From assembly GCA_032160945.1 (NCBI GenBank), contig JAVHTL010000002.1: a stretch of DNA of 64,000 bases. One strand, written 5' to 3'. Positions 1 through 8,134 of this stretch are shown one piece after another (within the stretch, counting starts at the first letter, position 1; every line of letters begins with the position of its first letter). Both the position numbers and the translations under genes were made by a program. Origin of the DNA: Fervidibacter sp032160945. GTDB taxonomy: Bacteria > Armatimonadota > Fervidibacteria > Fervidibacterales > Fervidibacteraceae. The notes below the pieces were generated by a model. The model saw nothing but the letters and a program-made list of their open reading frames with translations, made no database searches and was not told where the DNA came from.

Positions 1-299
1 GCGATTCCGAATATCATCGGTTCTGCCAAAAACCTTTTTGTCCAATTTTGATGGGTTTTCAAAAGCCTAAACAGCCTTGTCCTTTCAGGAAGTTTGGGAA
101 AAAGGTGAAGGAAATTTCCCCTAAGCCATCGGTAAAACTTTCTTTCGCCTTCTCCTCTCATGGCAAAGAGAAGTCCTATAGTGACAATTTCGCTTGGATA
201 GAGTTTGGATTGGCTGTGTTTTGGGACATTTTTCATTTGGTCGTCTATCATGCAGAAGAGTTGGATGATAAAATCTTCTGTTGGCATAAATTTGGGCAT
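1..299 (-). mobile_element. DDE transposase, N-terminal part (runs off left edge)
   Basis: An uninterrupted reverse-strand frame starts at ATG 299 behind a perfect AAGGAGG (309-315) and runs 99 codons to the window edge. The protein has features I associate with IS982/IS4-like transposases: an S-E-I-V-T-I-G-L-L-F-A segment near residues 36-46, then G-E-G-E-R-K-F-Y-R-W-L, then L-P-E-R-T-R-L-F-R-L-L. These form the N-terminal part that precedes the first catalytic Asp, which would lie beyond the edge. No stop or frameshift is seen, so the visible part looks intact. The exact IS family is uncertain. The IS end should lie between 300 and about 500; I could not identify a terminal inverted repeat there. 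Confidence 0.75.
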
Positions 300-511
300 G
301 GGAGTTGACCTCCTTTCTTGGATTTGTTCAGTTAGTTTAACCAACTTCCATGCCCTTTGTAAACTAGCACCATTGGTTAATAAAGCTTCCGTCTGATACC
401 CTCCGAACGGTTTTGCCCTTTGTCTGGGCAATGGTAGCAATGATGCAAACTGACGGTTTGCATCACACAGAGCCAAAATTGACATGCAAGCCGTCCGAGG
501 GGGCGATTGAG

Positions 512-1297
512 ATGAAGTTGGGATTGGTGACTTACAACTTAGCAAGGGACTGGGATTTGGAGACGCTCATCCGCGTCTGTGAGACTGTTGGACTTGACGG
601 CGTTGAGTTGCGGACAACGCATAAACATGGAGTTGAACCCTCGCTTCCACCGCATGAGCGCGAAAAAGTCCGCAAGCGGTTTGAACAAACGCAAGTGAAA
701 CTTGTCGGTTTGGGAACAGTTTGCGAATTTCACTCGCCGGATGGGAACGAAGTTAAGCGCAATATTGAAGAGGCGAAAAGGTTCATCGTGCTTGCTCACG
801 ATATCGGGGCAATGGGTGTGAAAGTTCGCCCAAATGCTTTGCCTGTGGAAGTGCCTAAGGAAAAGACCATTCGCCAAATCGGGGAGGCGTTGAAAGAAGT
901 TGGTGAATTCGCTCAAGGTTTCGGTGTTGAAATTTGGCTTGAAGTTCATGGTCGTGGCACAAGCAGCCTTGAAGTCATCAAGGCGATCATGGAAGTTGCA
1001 AACCACCAGCAGGTTGGAGTTTGTTGGAACTCAAACCGAGAGGATGTTGTTGACGGTTCTGTCAAACCTACTTTCTCATTGGTGCAAAATTGGGTTCGCC
1101 ATGTCCACATCAACGATTTGTGGCGCGAAGATTACCCTTGGCGTGAACTTTTCGCCTTACTCCGCCAAGCCGATTATGAACGGTTCACGATGATTGAGTT
1201 GCCTTATGCGATGAGCACTGTGGAGGATGCAATGAAACTGCTTCGCTACTATCATGGGCTGTGGCGTTGTTTAGTATCACCTTCTAACAGCAGTTAG
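512..1297 (+). CDS. Sugar phosphate isomerase/epimerase-like TIM-barrel protein
   Basis: A 261-aa protein of the AP-endonuclease-2 / xylose-isomerase-like TIM barrel family. It opens with the typical first strand (M-K-L-G-L-V-T-Y-N-L) and has G-L-D-G-V-E-L-R, a metal-binding-type E in W-L-E-V-H-G, and H-V-H-I-N-D near the C-terminus. Members act on sugar phosphates, inosose or related ketoses; the substrate here cannot be told. The frame is open upstream to 413, but the family N-terminus begins at ATG 512, preceded by a weak GAGGGGG. It stands alone between the transposase and the secretin gene. Confidence 0.8.
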   Translation: MKLGLVTYNLARDWDLETLIRVCETVGLDGVELRTTHKHGVEPSLPPHEREKVRKRFEQTQVKLVGLGTVCEFHSPDGNEVKRNIEEAKRFIVLAHDIGAMGVKVRPNALPVEVPKEKTIRQIGEALKEVGEFAQGFGVEIWLEVHGRGTSSLEVIKAIMEVANHQQVGVCWNSNREDVVDGSVKPTFSLVQNWVRHVHINDLWREDYPWRELFALLRQADYERFTMIELPYAMSTVEDAMKLLRYYHGLWRCLVSPSNSS

Positions 1298-1356
1298 TCA
1301 TAACATTAAAAGCATCAAAGTGTCAAAATCAGTGAGGGCGAGGAGGCTAAGACGAA

Positions 1357-3498
1357 GTGGTTAAGTTTGATTGGGGGGTGCTTTTCATGCGTGCGTATCA
1401 GGTCTGCATTGTTTTTCTGGTGATTGTTTGTTTTTTGAGCCTTTCGTGGGTTCAAACCAAAGAATGGCAGTGGCACACTGTCCAAAAGGGCGAAACCTTG
1501 TATGGTTTGGCAAAGCGGTATCAAACGACGGTCGCTAACATTGTTCACCTGAACGGCTGGAAATCCGCAAGACTTTTGATGGTCGGCGAGAAGATTAAAG
1601 TGCCCGTTCAAAGGTCATTTGCTGCCCTTCAGAAGCCAACAAATTCGCCTGAACATCGGACTTCTCAAAGTGCCATTCAAAAGAGGACGCTACCTTCTCT
1701 CCCACCTCCCCGCTTTCGGTTCATTCAAGTTCAGGTTGGCAAAGCCGTAGTCTTAACAATTCGCAACCTTCGTTCAGTGAGCATTGCAAGTCCAGATGTC
1801 GCTGATGTGCAAATTTTAAGCCCTGACCATTTGGGAGTTTTGGGCAAAAGCGTTGGCTCAACCTCACTTATCATTGTCGCTGATGGTCGCATATACACCC
1901 TTGATGTCAATGTTGTCCCTGAACCGTTTTTGAGGGAGAGAATTTTAGCCTTCATCGGTATCCCGACAGTTCAAGTGGAAATAGTGAAGGGAGCAATTAT
2001 CCTTTCTGGCACTGTCCCATCGCAACAGGATAAGGAAAGGGTGACGGCGCTTGCCCGCCTGTTTGCGACGACTGTTTTGGACTTGCTCAAGGTTGAAGAG
2101 GTAGTCAAGCCAGAAGAGGTTAAGCCAACTTTGCCATCGCCAGAAGAGATTGAAAAAGCCATCGGCATTAGCGGCATCAAGGTCAAGGTGGTTAGCGATA
2201 GCGTGATTTTGGAAGGCACTATTAACTCGCCCGAAGAAATTTCACGGGCAGAAAAAATTGCTGTTTTAATGGCACCGAAAGTCGTTAACCTTTTGCAAGT
2301 CCGACCCATGACCGCTGAAGAGGTTCAAGCCTTGATTGCAATCCCGACGATAAAAGTTCGTTCAACTCCCGAAGCAATAGTCATAGAGGGCGAAGTCTCA
2401 TCAGCAGAAGAGTTGCAAAAACTCAATCAGATACTCACGCAAGTTCGTGGCAAAGTCATCAATTGGGTCAAGGTAGCAGCGCCACCACCGCCCCCACCAA
2501 CACCGAGTTTCGCTGAAAAAGTCAAAGAGGCAATTGGCATCCCGACCATTGAGGTCAAAGGCGACGAAAAAGGGTTGGTGCTAATGGGCACAGTTGAAAC
2601 TCAGGCGGAGAAAGAGAAAGCAATTCGCGTTGCAAGGTTCATGCTCGGTCTCCCTCCTGTCATGACCCCTGCCCCTGAAGCCCAACCACCAGCCACAATA
2701 TTGACACCAACGACTGGGATGACGACTGGGGTAAATCCTGCTGCCGGTGTTACCACAGCAATAACTCAAACGCAGGCTCAAATCCTTGACCTCATTGAAG
2801 TCAAGGGTGGAAAGCAAATCCGAGTTGAGTTGCAAGTCGTTGAAATCAACCGAAACGCCTTGAAGGATTTAGGTGTCAACTATCCTGCCTTAGCATCCCC
2901 AGGAGTTGCTATCGGACAGATTCCCAATCCTGCTACGGGTGGAGTGACAGGCATCGCTCAACGGACGCCAATCCAAGCCTTTTTGCAAGCGCTGGAGCAA
3001 CGCAACGCTGCTCGCACTTTATCAGCCCCAAGCGCCGTCGTTTTGAGCGGGCAAGAAGCCAAATTTAATGTCGGCGGAGAAGTTCCAATCCCTGTCGCTA
3101 CTGTTGCACCCGGAGTCGGAACGACGACAGCAGTTGAGTTCCGACCTTTCGGTTTGGTCATGAGCGTTACCCCAACGGTTGAGCCTAACGGAAAAATCAA
3201 ACTGACAGTGAACACTGAAGTCAGTGAACTTGACCCAACTATCGCTGTCAACATCGGAGGCGCATTAATCCCAGGCACGAGAATCCGAAGAGCCAGCACT
3301 CAAGTTGAGTTAGCATCAAGCGAAACGCTGGTCATGAGTGGATTAGTTCAGAGAGTTCAGCAGGAGATTGTCAACCGAGTCCCAATCTTGAGCAAAATCC
3401 CGATCTTGGGCGAATTGTTCACGAGCAGAAGGTTTCAGCAGGGAGAAACGGAACTTGCAATCCTTGTTACGCCCATCTTGATTGAGACTTCACAGTGA
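1357..3498 (+). CDS. Secretin family outer-membrane pore protein with LysM and BON domains
   Basis: A 713-aa exported protein. Order: signal peptide (hydrophobic core around residues 14-30), LysM (about 34-77, H-T-V-Q-K-G-E-T-L-Y-G-L), a CpaC/RcpA-type secretin N-terminal domain (about 125-190), four BON-like repeats (about 195-430, each opening I-G-I-P-T or similar), a Pro-rich linker, and a C-terminal secretin domain ending V-P-I-L-S-K-I-P-I-L-G-E-L-F. Secretins form gated outer-membrane rings for type II secretion, type IV or Flp pili. GTG 1357 follows GAGGAGG (1340-1346). ATG 1387, behind a GGGGGTG, is an alternative giving a shorter signal peptide. No other secretion genes adjoin it; the three pilT genes lie 12 kb away and a TadG-like pilin 2 kb away. 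Confidence 0.9.
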   Translation: MVKFDWGVLFMRAYQVCIVFLVIVCFLSLSWVQTKEWQWHTVQKGETLYGLAKRYQTTVANIVHLNGWKSARLLMVGEKIKVPVQRSFAALQKPTNSPEHRTSQSAIQKRTLPSLPPPRFRFIQVQVGKAVVLTIRNLRSVSIASPDVADVQILSPDHLGVLGKSVGSTSLIIVADGRIYTLDVNVVPEPFLRERILAFIGIPTVQVEIVKGAIILSGTVPSQQDKERVTALARLFATTVLDLLKVEEVVKPEEVKPTLPSPEEIEKAIGISGIKVKVVSDSVILEGTINSPEEISRAEKIAVLMAPKVVNLLQVRPMTAEEVQALIAIPTIKVRSTPEAIVIEGEVSSAEELQKLNQILTQVRGKVINWVKVAAPPPPPPTPSFAEKVKEAIGIPTIEVKGDEKGLVLMGTVETQAEKEKAIRVARFMLGLPPVMTPAPEAQPPATILTPTTGMTTGVNPAAGVTTAITQTQAQILDLIEVKGGKQIRVELQVVEINRNALKDLGVNYPALASPGVAIGQIPNPATGGVTGIAQRTPIQAFLQALEQRNAARTLSAPSAVVLSGQEAKFNVGGEVPIPVATVAPGVGTTTAVEFRPFGLVMSVTPTVEPNGKIKLTVNTEVSELDPTIAVNIGGALIPGTRIRRASTQVELASSETLVMSGLVQRVQQEIVNRVPILSKIPILGELFTSRRFQQGETELAILVTPILIETSQ

Positions 3499-3515
3499 AC
3501 GAAAGTCAACCGAGG

Positions 3516-3839
3516 TTAGGTTAATGGCTCAACCCAAACGGCAGTTCCATAAGCGAGGATTTCAGCAGCGTTAGCCATAACGCTGCTCGTCGTGTATCGG
3601 ACATTGACAATGGCGTTCGCTCCGAGTTTCTCCGCTTCTTCAACCATACGCCTTTCCGCTTCAGCCCTCGCTTCGGAAAGCATCTCAGTGTATTCCTTGA
3701 TTTCGCCACCGACAATTTGCCTCAACCCAGCCAAAATGTCTTTGCCGATATGTTTCGCCCTGACAGTGCTTCCCTTGACAATCCCCAAAACCTTGACAAT
3801 GCGGTGTCCCGGCACTTCGGGCAATGTCACCACGATCAT
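3516..3839 (-). CDS. YbjQ/UPF0145 family protein
   Basis: A 107-aa protein of the YbjQ (UPF0145, DUF74) family, which forms pentameric beta barrels of unknown function. Recognisable parts are G-I-V-K-G-S-T-V-R near residue 20, G-E-I-K-E-Y-T-E-M-L-S-E-A-R, and A-N-A-I-V-N-V-R-Y-T-T-S near residue 75. Length is standard for the family. It converges with the secretin gene (17-bp gap) and lies downstream of the zinc-binding membrane protein gene on the same strand, 25 bp apart. Confidence 0.85.
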   Translation of the reverse strand: MIVVTLPEVPGHRIVKVLGIVKGSTVRAKHIGKDILAGLRQIVGGEIKEYTEMLSEARAEAERRMVEEAEKLGANAIVNVRYTTSSVMANAAEILAYGTAVWVEPLT

Positions 3840-3864
3840 CGCTCATACCCCCTTAACACAGTTG

Positions 3865-4329
3865 TCAACCCAATTGTAGCAGCAATTTCGCTAATCCCAC
3901 AAGCGCAGCAAACAAAGCAAAAACTCCACCAAAGTAAATGCAAGCGAAAGGGACAATGCCAAACTTGAGGGCGAGAAGCAAATAGCCGGGTGGAACCGTA
4001 GCACTTTCTCGGACACCGTTTCGGATTTCATTCGCCACAGTCACTGCGTCAACGATGCCGTAAATCCAAGGCACGAAGAGCCAGCCCGTCAAGAAAATGA
4101 CCAACCCCTTCTGCCAATCGCCATTGTAAACTTGTCCCATTCCAGGGACGAGGAGAGCAAACAAGAACGCAAGGAAGGGGCTTTGCTCGTGATGATTGGC
4201 GGCACAGGCTTCACAGTAAGGCTTCGTGTTGACTCGCTTTAGGCAAACTTCGCAAATGGGTTTAGTGCAATCGGTGCACTTTGCGACTGCCGGTGTTTGA
4301 GGATGCAAATAACACACTTCTCCGCCCAT
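3865..4329 (-). CDS. B-box-type zinc-binding membrane protein
   Basis: A 154-aa protein. The N-terminus carries a Cys/His-rich B-box-like module (C-Y-L-H-P, C-T-D-C, C-E-V-C, C-E-A-C within residues 1-45), followed by a TM2-like segment (P-G-M-G-Q-V-Y-N-G-D-W) and three or more hydrophobic stretches. Proteins of this layout are common and uncharacterised; the zinc finger probably sits in the cytoplasm. I chose ATG 4329 over ATG 4335 because the AAGGA at 4336-4340 abuts 4335 but is 6 nt from 4329. Confidence 0.75.
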   Translation of the reverse strand: MGGEVCYLHPQTPAVAKCTDCTKPICEVCLKRVNTKPYCEACAANHHEQSPFLAFLFALLVPGMGQVYNGDWQKGLVIFLTGWLFVPWIYGIVDAVTVANEIRNGVRESATVPPGYLLLALKFGIVPFACIYFGGVFALFAALVGLAKLLLQLG

Positions 4330-4387
4330 GTCCATTCCTTCATGACCCCGTTAATTTGGCTTGGCACAATCGGTGTTAGTTGGCTTA

Positions 4388-5368
4388 TCACTTTGGCAAA
4401 ATTGCGATGACCAATCCTTCTTTGTTGTCAGCGGTTGGTGAGACGAGAAGGATAGGTTGCGATGTATTTGGCGCTTCGCCTTCAATTTCAATAGGTTGAC
4501 CTTTGACCTGACCTTTCAGCGAAAGTCGCCAAATGTTCGTTTGCTTTGCTGCCTTCAGTCGCAATTCAATTTCGTTGTCCTTAATGACCACATCTTGAGC
4601 CGATGGATTCCACAAGGTTTCACCAATTTTGTGAGCGCAGGAGTAACCGCTAAGTTTCACCAATGCATCACGGTCTTTGGGCAAGTTCTCTTGAGATGCA
4701 CAGGTCACCAAGTGGGCACGATAGACTTCAACTTGCCATAGAGTTGGTTTTGTTCGTTCAGAAGAGGTAAATGAACTACTGCCTGTTGGCTTATCAAGTT
4801 CAGCAATGAGGTCGCGGATACGAGACTGTTGGACTCCGCTTGTAGCCAAACTGGGAGCGCTGACGATTAGGGTGTTGCCAATTCCCGAAAATTGACCATC
4901 GGGAACAACTCTCGCTTCATTAAGCAACTTCGCCACTTCCTCAGCAGACCTATTTTTGAGCCTGAAAAACAAGACGCCCGGCTGAAGGATTGGACTTTGC
5001 CAAATTTGAGGCACTCCATAAGTGACTGATGGGTCAATGAAATGAGGCAAAATGATGAAAGGCGTAGGGCGAATGAGTGGGCGACCGATGATGAGCACAC
5101 TCGTCTTTATAGGTTCGCACCAAGTGATTGAAAAATTACCACTTTGAAACTGCATGCAGAAAAAGTTTCCGGGAACGATAACTATCGGTTGCGTTGTGAT
5201 GGAAGGTCTTGAAGTGATGATTACGCCAGGAAAGAACAAAATGTTTCCCGTTGATGGAAATCCAAAGGACAGGGACGGCACTTGGATTATGCATCGGCTT
5301 CGGTCTGATTGAGCGAAAGAAAAAGTCAGCAGCAAAATTGTCAGCAGAAGCAAATTCCAAATTCTCAT
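4388..5368 (-). CDS. Secreted protein with secretin N-domain-like region
   Basis: A 326-aa protein with a clear signal peptide (M-R-I-W-N-L-L-L-L-T-I-L-L-L, cleavage near residue 20). Residues about 135-190 resemble a secretin short (N1/NolW) domain: F-R-L-K-N-R-S-A-E-E-V-A-K-L-L-N followed by I-R-D-L-I-A-E-L-D-K-P. The C-terminal 120 residues look like a beta-rich domain I do not recognise. It lacks the pore-forming C-domain, so it is an N-domain protein, perhaps an accessory of the secretin encoded at 1357. It follows the TadG-like gene on the same strand (73 bp). Confidence 0.6.
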   Translation of the reverse strand: MRIWNLLLLTILLLTFSFAQSDRSRCIIQVPSLSFGFPSTGNILFFPGVIITSRPSITTQPIVIVPGNFFCMQFQSGNFSITWCEPIKTSVLIIGRPLIRPTPFIILPHFIDPSVTYGVPQIWQSPILQPGVLFFRLKNRSAEEVAKLLNEARVVPDGQFSGIGNTLIVSAPSLATSGVQQSRIRDLIAELDKPTGSSSFTSSERTKPTLWQVEVYRAHLVTCASQENLPKDRDALVKLSGYSCAHKIGETLWNPSAQDVVIKDNEIELRLKAAKQTNIWRLSLKGQVKGQPIEIEGEAPNTSQPILLVSPTADNKEGLVIAILPK

Positions 5369-5441
5369 CGCTGCTCACCGCCCTGAATTGAAAATTGGCT
5401 CAAATGACACCATTAAATTTGACGCATGAGAATGACTCTTG

Positions 5442-6722
5442 CTAATCCACCAATTCAACCCAACCACCACTGGCTGCAGGTGGTTCATTAGCATTGATAG
5501 TTAATCGTGAACTGACAGTTATACCCACTCTCCAAGCGACAATCATGTCTACAACCATAGATTGAGAGCCACTAAGCGAGATACTTGCTCGTGGGGCATA
5601 AACTGTGCCTGAGATTTGCGAAACTACATTGCTACTGAACCCTAATGTTTGAGTATTTGAGGCTGGCTGAAAAATAGTAATGCCTTGGTAAGTTCCACTG
5701 GTAGGTGGTGAGATGTTTACATCAGCGCTACCAGAAATTGAAATCACACCATTCTCGTTATAGAGCATAACCCCGCTACCAGTGCAGCGACCAAAACCAA
5801 TTACTGATAATCCGCCACGCAAAATGTAAATGCCCGGTCTTAAGATTGCTGTGCCTGTGCTTAAAACTCGGATTTGACCTGTGTAAATCCCTGGGTTCAA
5901 AATACTTGTTCCTGTTATCGTTTGTCCTGGGTAAGTGGGCAAACCTGAAGTAGACGGCGGTGGAAGGGAAGCCAGTGGGTCAGGCATGGGCGATTGACCA
6001 GTCAAAGGTGTAGGTGTGATTGAAGCGCTACCTGAAATTGTGTAATTTCCGACGATCAAAATCTGTTGGGCTGAAATGGAAGAACTACCTGAAGCAGTAA
6101 GGGCGTTACTGGAACTTGAATTGACGATAATTGAGCCAGTGGGGACAAGAAGTCTTGCACTGTCACTAAGGTTTAAGGCTCCCCCACCGCTGGGGTCAAG
6201 GACTACAAGCCCGCGTCGGTTTGAAGATCTCCTAATCGCCGTTGCCTTTGCACAAACTCGTATCTGCGTAACACCAAAGAGCCTTGCGAAATACAAACCA
6301 ACGACCCTGCAAGCCTTGACATTGATTAGGTTCGGGTTTGGCGATGGGTCACCTGAACGACGATATGGTGTTGTTATGTGAACGGTGTCATTGCCAATGC
6401 GGTAACAAGTTGTTGCCGGTTGCACATCTGGGTCATTTGCCGGACAAGTTATCACTGAAGGTGGTGGTGGGGGGCTTGGGGAACTTTCGCCATATTCCCC
6501 GTAGTTTCTGGAGTAGGTTTCAGCAGCCTTTTGCTTCCCGTTAGTGGCGTTTGGTAATTCCTGAGCCCCAGCGAGAGCGGATGCATCAGCAAAGTTCTGT
6601 AATCGTTGCCGAGCAAAATAAATCACACCCCAATCTACCGATAAGGCAGCCATTGCCACCAAAGCAAAAATAGCAAGTCCCGTCAAGACCATTGAAACGC
6701 CTCGTCTTCTGTTAGCTTTCAT
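5442..6722 (-). CDS. TadG-like Flp pilus assembly protein
   Basis: A 426-aa protein beginning with basic residues and one hydrophobic helix (residues about 8-32) that runs into Q-R-L-Q-N-F-A-D-A-S-A-L-A-G-A-Q-E-L, the hallmark of TadE/TadG-like pilus assembly proteins. After a Pro-rich stretch (residues about 80-90) comes a long Ser/Thr/Gly-rich region of repeated beta strands with I-S-G-S-A-type turns, reading like a beta-helical surface domain. It is probably anchored by the N-terminal helix with the rest outside. The start has a GAGAGGTGAA Shine-Dalgarno. Confidence 0.75.
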   Translation of the reverse strand: MKANRRRGVSMVLTGLAIFALVAMAALSVDWGVIYFARQRLQNFADASALAGAQELPNATNGKQKAAETYSRNYGEYGESSPSPPPPPSVITCPANDPDVQPATTCYRIGNDTVHITTPYRRSGDPSPNPNLINVKACRVVGLYFARLFGVTQIRVCAKATAIRRSSNRRGLVVLDPSGGGALNLSDSARLLVPTGSIIVNSSSSNALTASGSSSISAQQILIVGNYTISGSASITPTPLTGQSPMPDPLASLPPPSTSGLPTYPGQTITGTSILNPGIYTGQIRVLSTGTAILRPGIYILRGGLSVIGFGRCTGSGVMLYNENGVISISGSADVNISPPTSGTYQGITIFQPASNTQTLGFSSNVVSQISGTVYAPRASISLSGSQSMVVDMIVAWRVGITVSSRLTINANEPPAASGGWVELVD

Positions 6723-6975
6723 TCCCGTTCACCTCTCAATCCACGAAGTTGCTGGCTTTATTATGCCACAAACTCATCCTCGTTTTTATGACAAAATACA
6801 TGGCAGACTTTTCCCGATTGTTGCCTTGTGACTTAAACGGTGCCAGATGCTCTAAAATTTTGGGCATCAAAATTTATGTGGGGCAAAATTCGTCACGGAG
6901 GTAGGCACTTCATTTAAGAACGAAAAACTGACGATGAGAAAGAAGCGCCTTCTAAACGAAAGGAGAGTTATTGCC

Positions 6976-7455
6976 ATGAGCGCAAAGGACAAAGAATTCA
7001 TAGCCCTTGATTGGCTCTACCAAGAAATCATCCTTGACCACTACAAAAGACCACGCAATTTTGGGACCCTTGAAGGGGCAAATGCTGTCGTTGAGGAAGA
7101 AAACCCATACTGCGGCGACCACATCATAATGCACATCAAGACTGACGGGAAGCGAATAACGGACATAAGGTTCTCTGGGCACGGTTGTGCCATCAGTCAG
7201 GCTTCAGCATCAATGATGACAGAGAAGGTTAAGGGCATGGAACTTGATGATGCTTTGAAATTTGCCGAAGATTTCAGGCTGATGATGAGAGGTGAGAAAC
7301 CTTTCCCACCCGAAGGTGAACTTGAAGACTTGGATGCCCTTAGGGGTGTTCGTGAGTTCCCTGTGCGAATCAAATGCGCCACTTTGGCTTGGGACTTACT
7401 TCAACGCTCCATCATCCAATTGCTGAAAACAAAAGACGGAGGCGATTTAGGGTGA
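6976..7455 (+). CDS. sufU: SufU-type iron-sulfur cluster scaffold
   Basis: A 159-aa IscU/SufU family protein. All three ligand cysteines are visible: N-P-Y-C-G-D, G-H-G-C-A-I-S and R-I-K-C-A-T-L. The segment between the second and third cysteines (M-M-R-G-E-K-P and following) matches the insertion that separates SufU from IscU. SufU accepts sulfur from SufS and, in Bacillus, acts as a zinc-dependent sulfurtransferase. The frame is open from 6934, but AAAGGAGAG (6958-6966) sets ATG 6976 as start, which also gives the usual length. No other suf genes adjoin; the next gene overlaps its stop codon. Confidence 0.9.
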   Translation: MSAKDKEFIALDWLYQEIILDHYKRPRNFGTLEGANAVVEEENPYCGDHIIMHIKTDGKRITDIRFSGHGCAISQASASMMTEKVKGMELDDALKFAEDFRLMMRGEKPFPPEGELEDLDALRGVREFPVRIKCATLAWDLLQRSIIQLLKTKDGGDLG

Positions 7456-7712
7456 AATGCGAAGAGTTGCTTAAAATCATTTCCGACTACATTGACGGCG
7501 AGATTGAAACAAGCATTTGCCAAGAACTTGAAAGGCACTTGCAAGATTGTGACCCATGCAAAATCGTTATTGACACTGTTCGCAAAACCATTTTGCTATA
7601 CAAAGGCGCTGAAGTTTACGAAATTCCTTACGAACTCAGTGAAAGATTGCACAACTTGCTTTGGGAAAAATGGAGAGAAAAGTTTCCAGCAGTAGAAAGG
7701 CAAGCAAGTTGA
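7452..7712 (+). CDS. Small zinc-finger (anti-sigma-like zf-HC2) protein
   Basis: An 86-aa cytoplasmic protein. GTG 7452 overlaps the TGA of sufU (GTGA), so translation is likely coupled. The N-terminus reads V-K-C-E-E-L-L-K-I-I-S-D-Y-I-D-G-E and is followed by H-L-Q-D-C-D-P-C, the H-x3-C-x2-C pattern of zf-HC2 / ZAS zinc fingers. Those usually sit on anti-sigma factors, but no sigma factor gene adjoins and no membrane helix follows. The role beside sufU is unknown. Confidence 0.75.
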   Translation: MKCEELLKIISDYIDGEIETSICQELERHLQDCDPCKIVIDTVRKTILLYKGAEVYEIPYELSERLHNLLWEKWREKFPAVERQAS

Positions 7713-7728
7713 TGCTTCTTGCCTTTTA

Positions 7729-8070
7729 CTATAGTTTTGCACAGCCCTTATTTGCCAGTAAAATTAGGCGTTTACGCAAGGACAAAGGTTGCAGGCAGAC
7801 TTGAAGAGCGCAAGAATTCAGGCATCTAATTGTAGGGCGCAGGCTCTGTCCTGCGCCGACAAAAAATCGGCATGGGAAAGAGCCCTACAAGTCGGCATGG
7901 GAAAGAGCCCATGCCCTACAGTCTTAACCAACAAACCTTTGATGGATGGGCTGGTATAGTGGGATGAGGTTCGGGTTGAGTTGGAAGGGTATTTCTGCAA
8001 CCATGCTTTTATGGACAACAGGACAAAATCCCACGATTTGCCTGTGTTTTCAGAACGCGCAAAACTATAG
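7729..8070. repeat. Non-coding interval bounded by a 12-bp inverted repeat, with internal palindromic repeats
   Basis: The 420-bp gap between the zinc-finger gene and the Rieske gene holds CTATAGTTTTGC at 7729-7740 and its exact inverse at 8059-8070. Inside, TGTAGGGC (7831) pairs with GCCCTACA (7913-7920), GGCGCAG pairs with CTGCGCC, and a 20-mer GTCGGCATGGGAAAGAGCCC occurs nearly twice (about 7867 and 7891). A reverse-strand ORF (7818-8138) overlaps the Rieske stop codon but shows no protein-like pattern. This looks like repeat debris or a small non-autonomous element. Confidence 0.45.
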
Positions 8071-8134
8071 CAAGATAATTTTGCTTCAGTTGCAAGGGCA
8101 AGCGAAACCTGCCTGAAAAAACGAGCAGCCAGAC

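Noticed and set aside
48..308. Forward ORF of 86 codons at the left edge
   Set aside because: It is antisense to the transposase frame, which has the ribosome site and family motifs.
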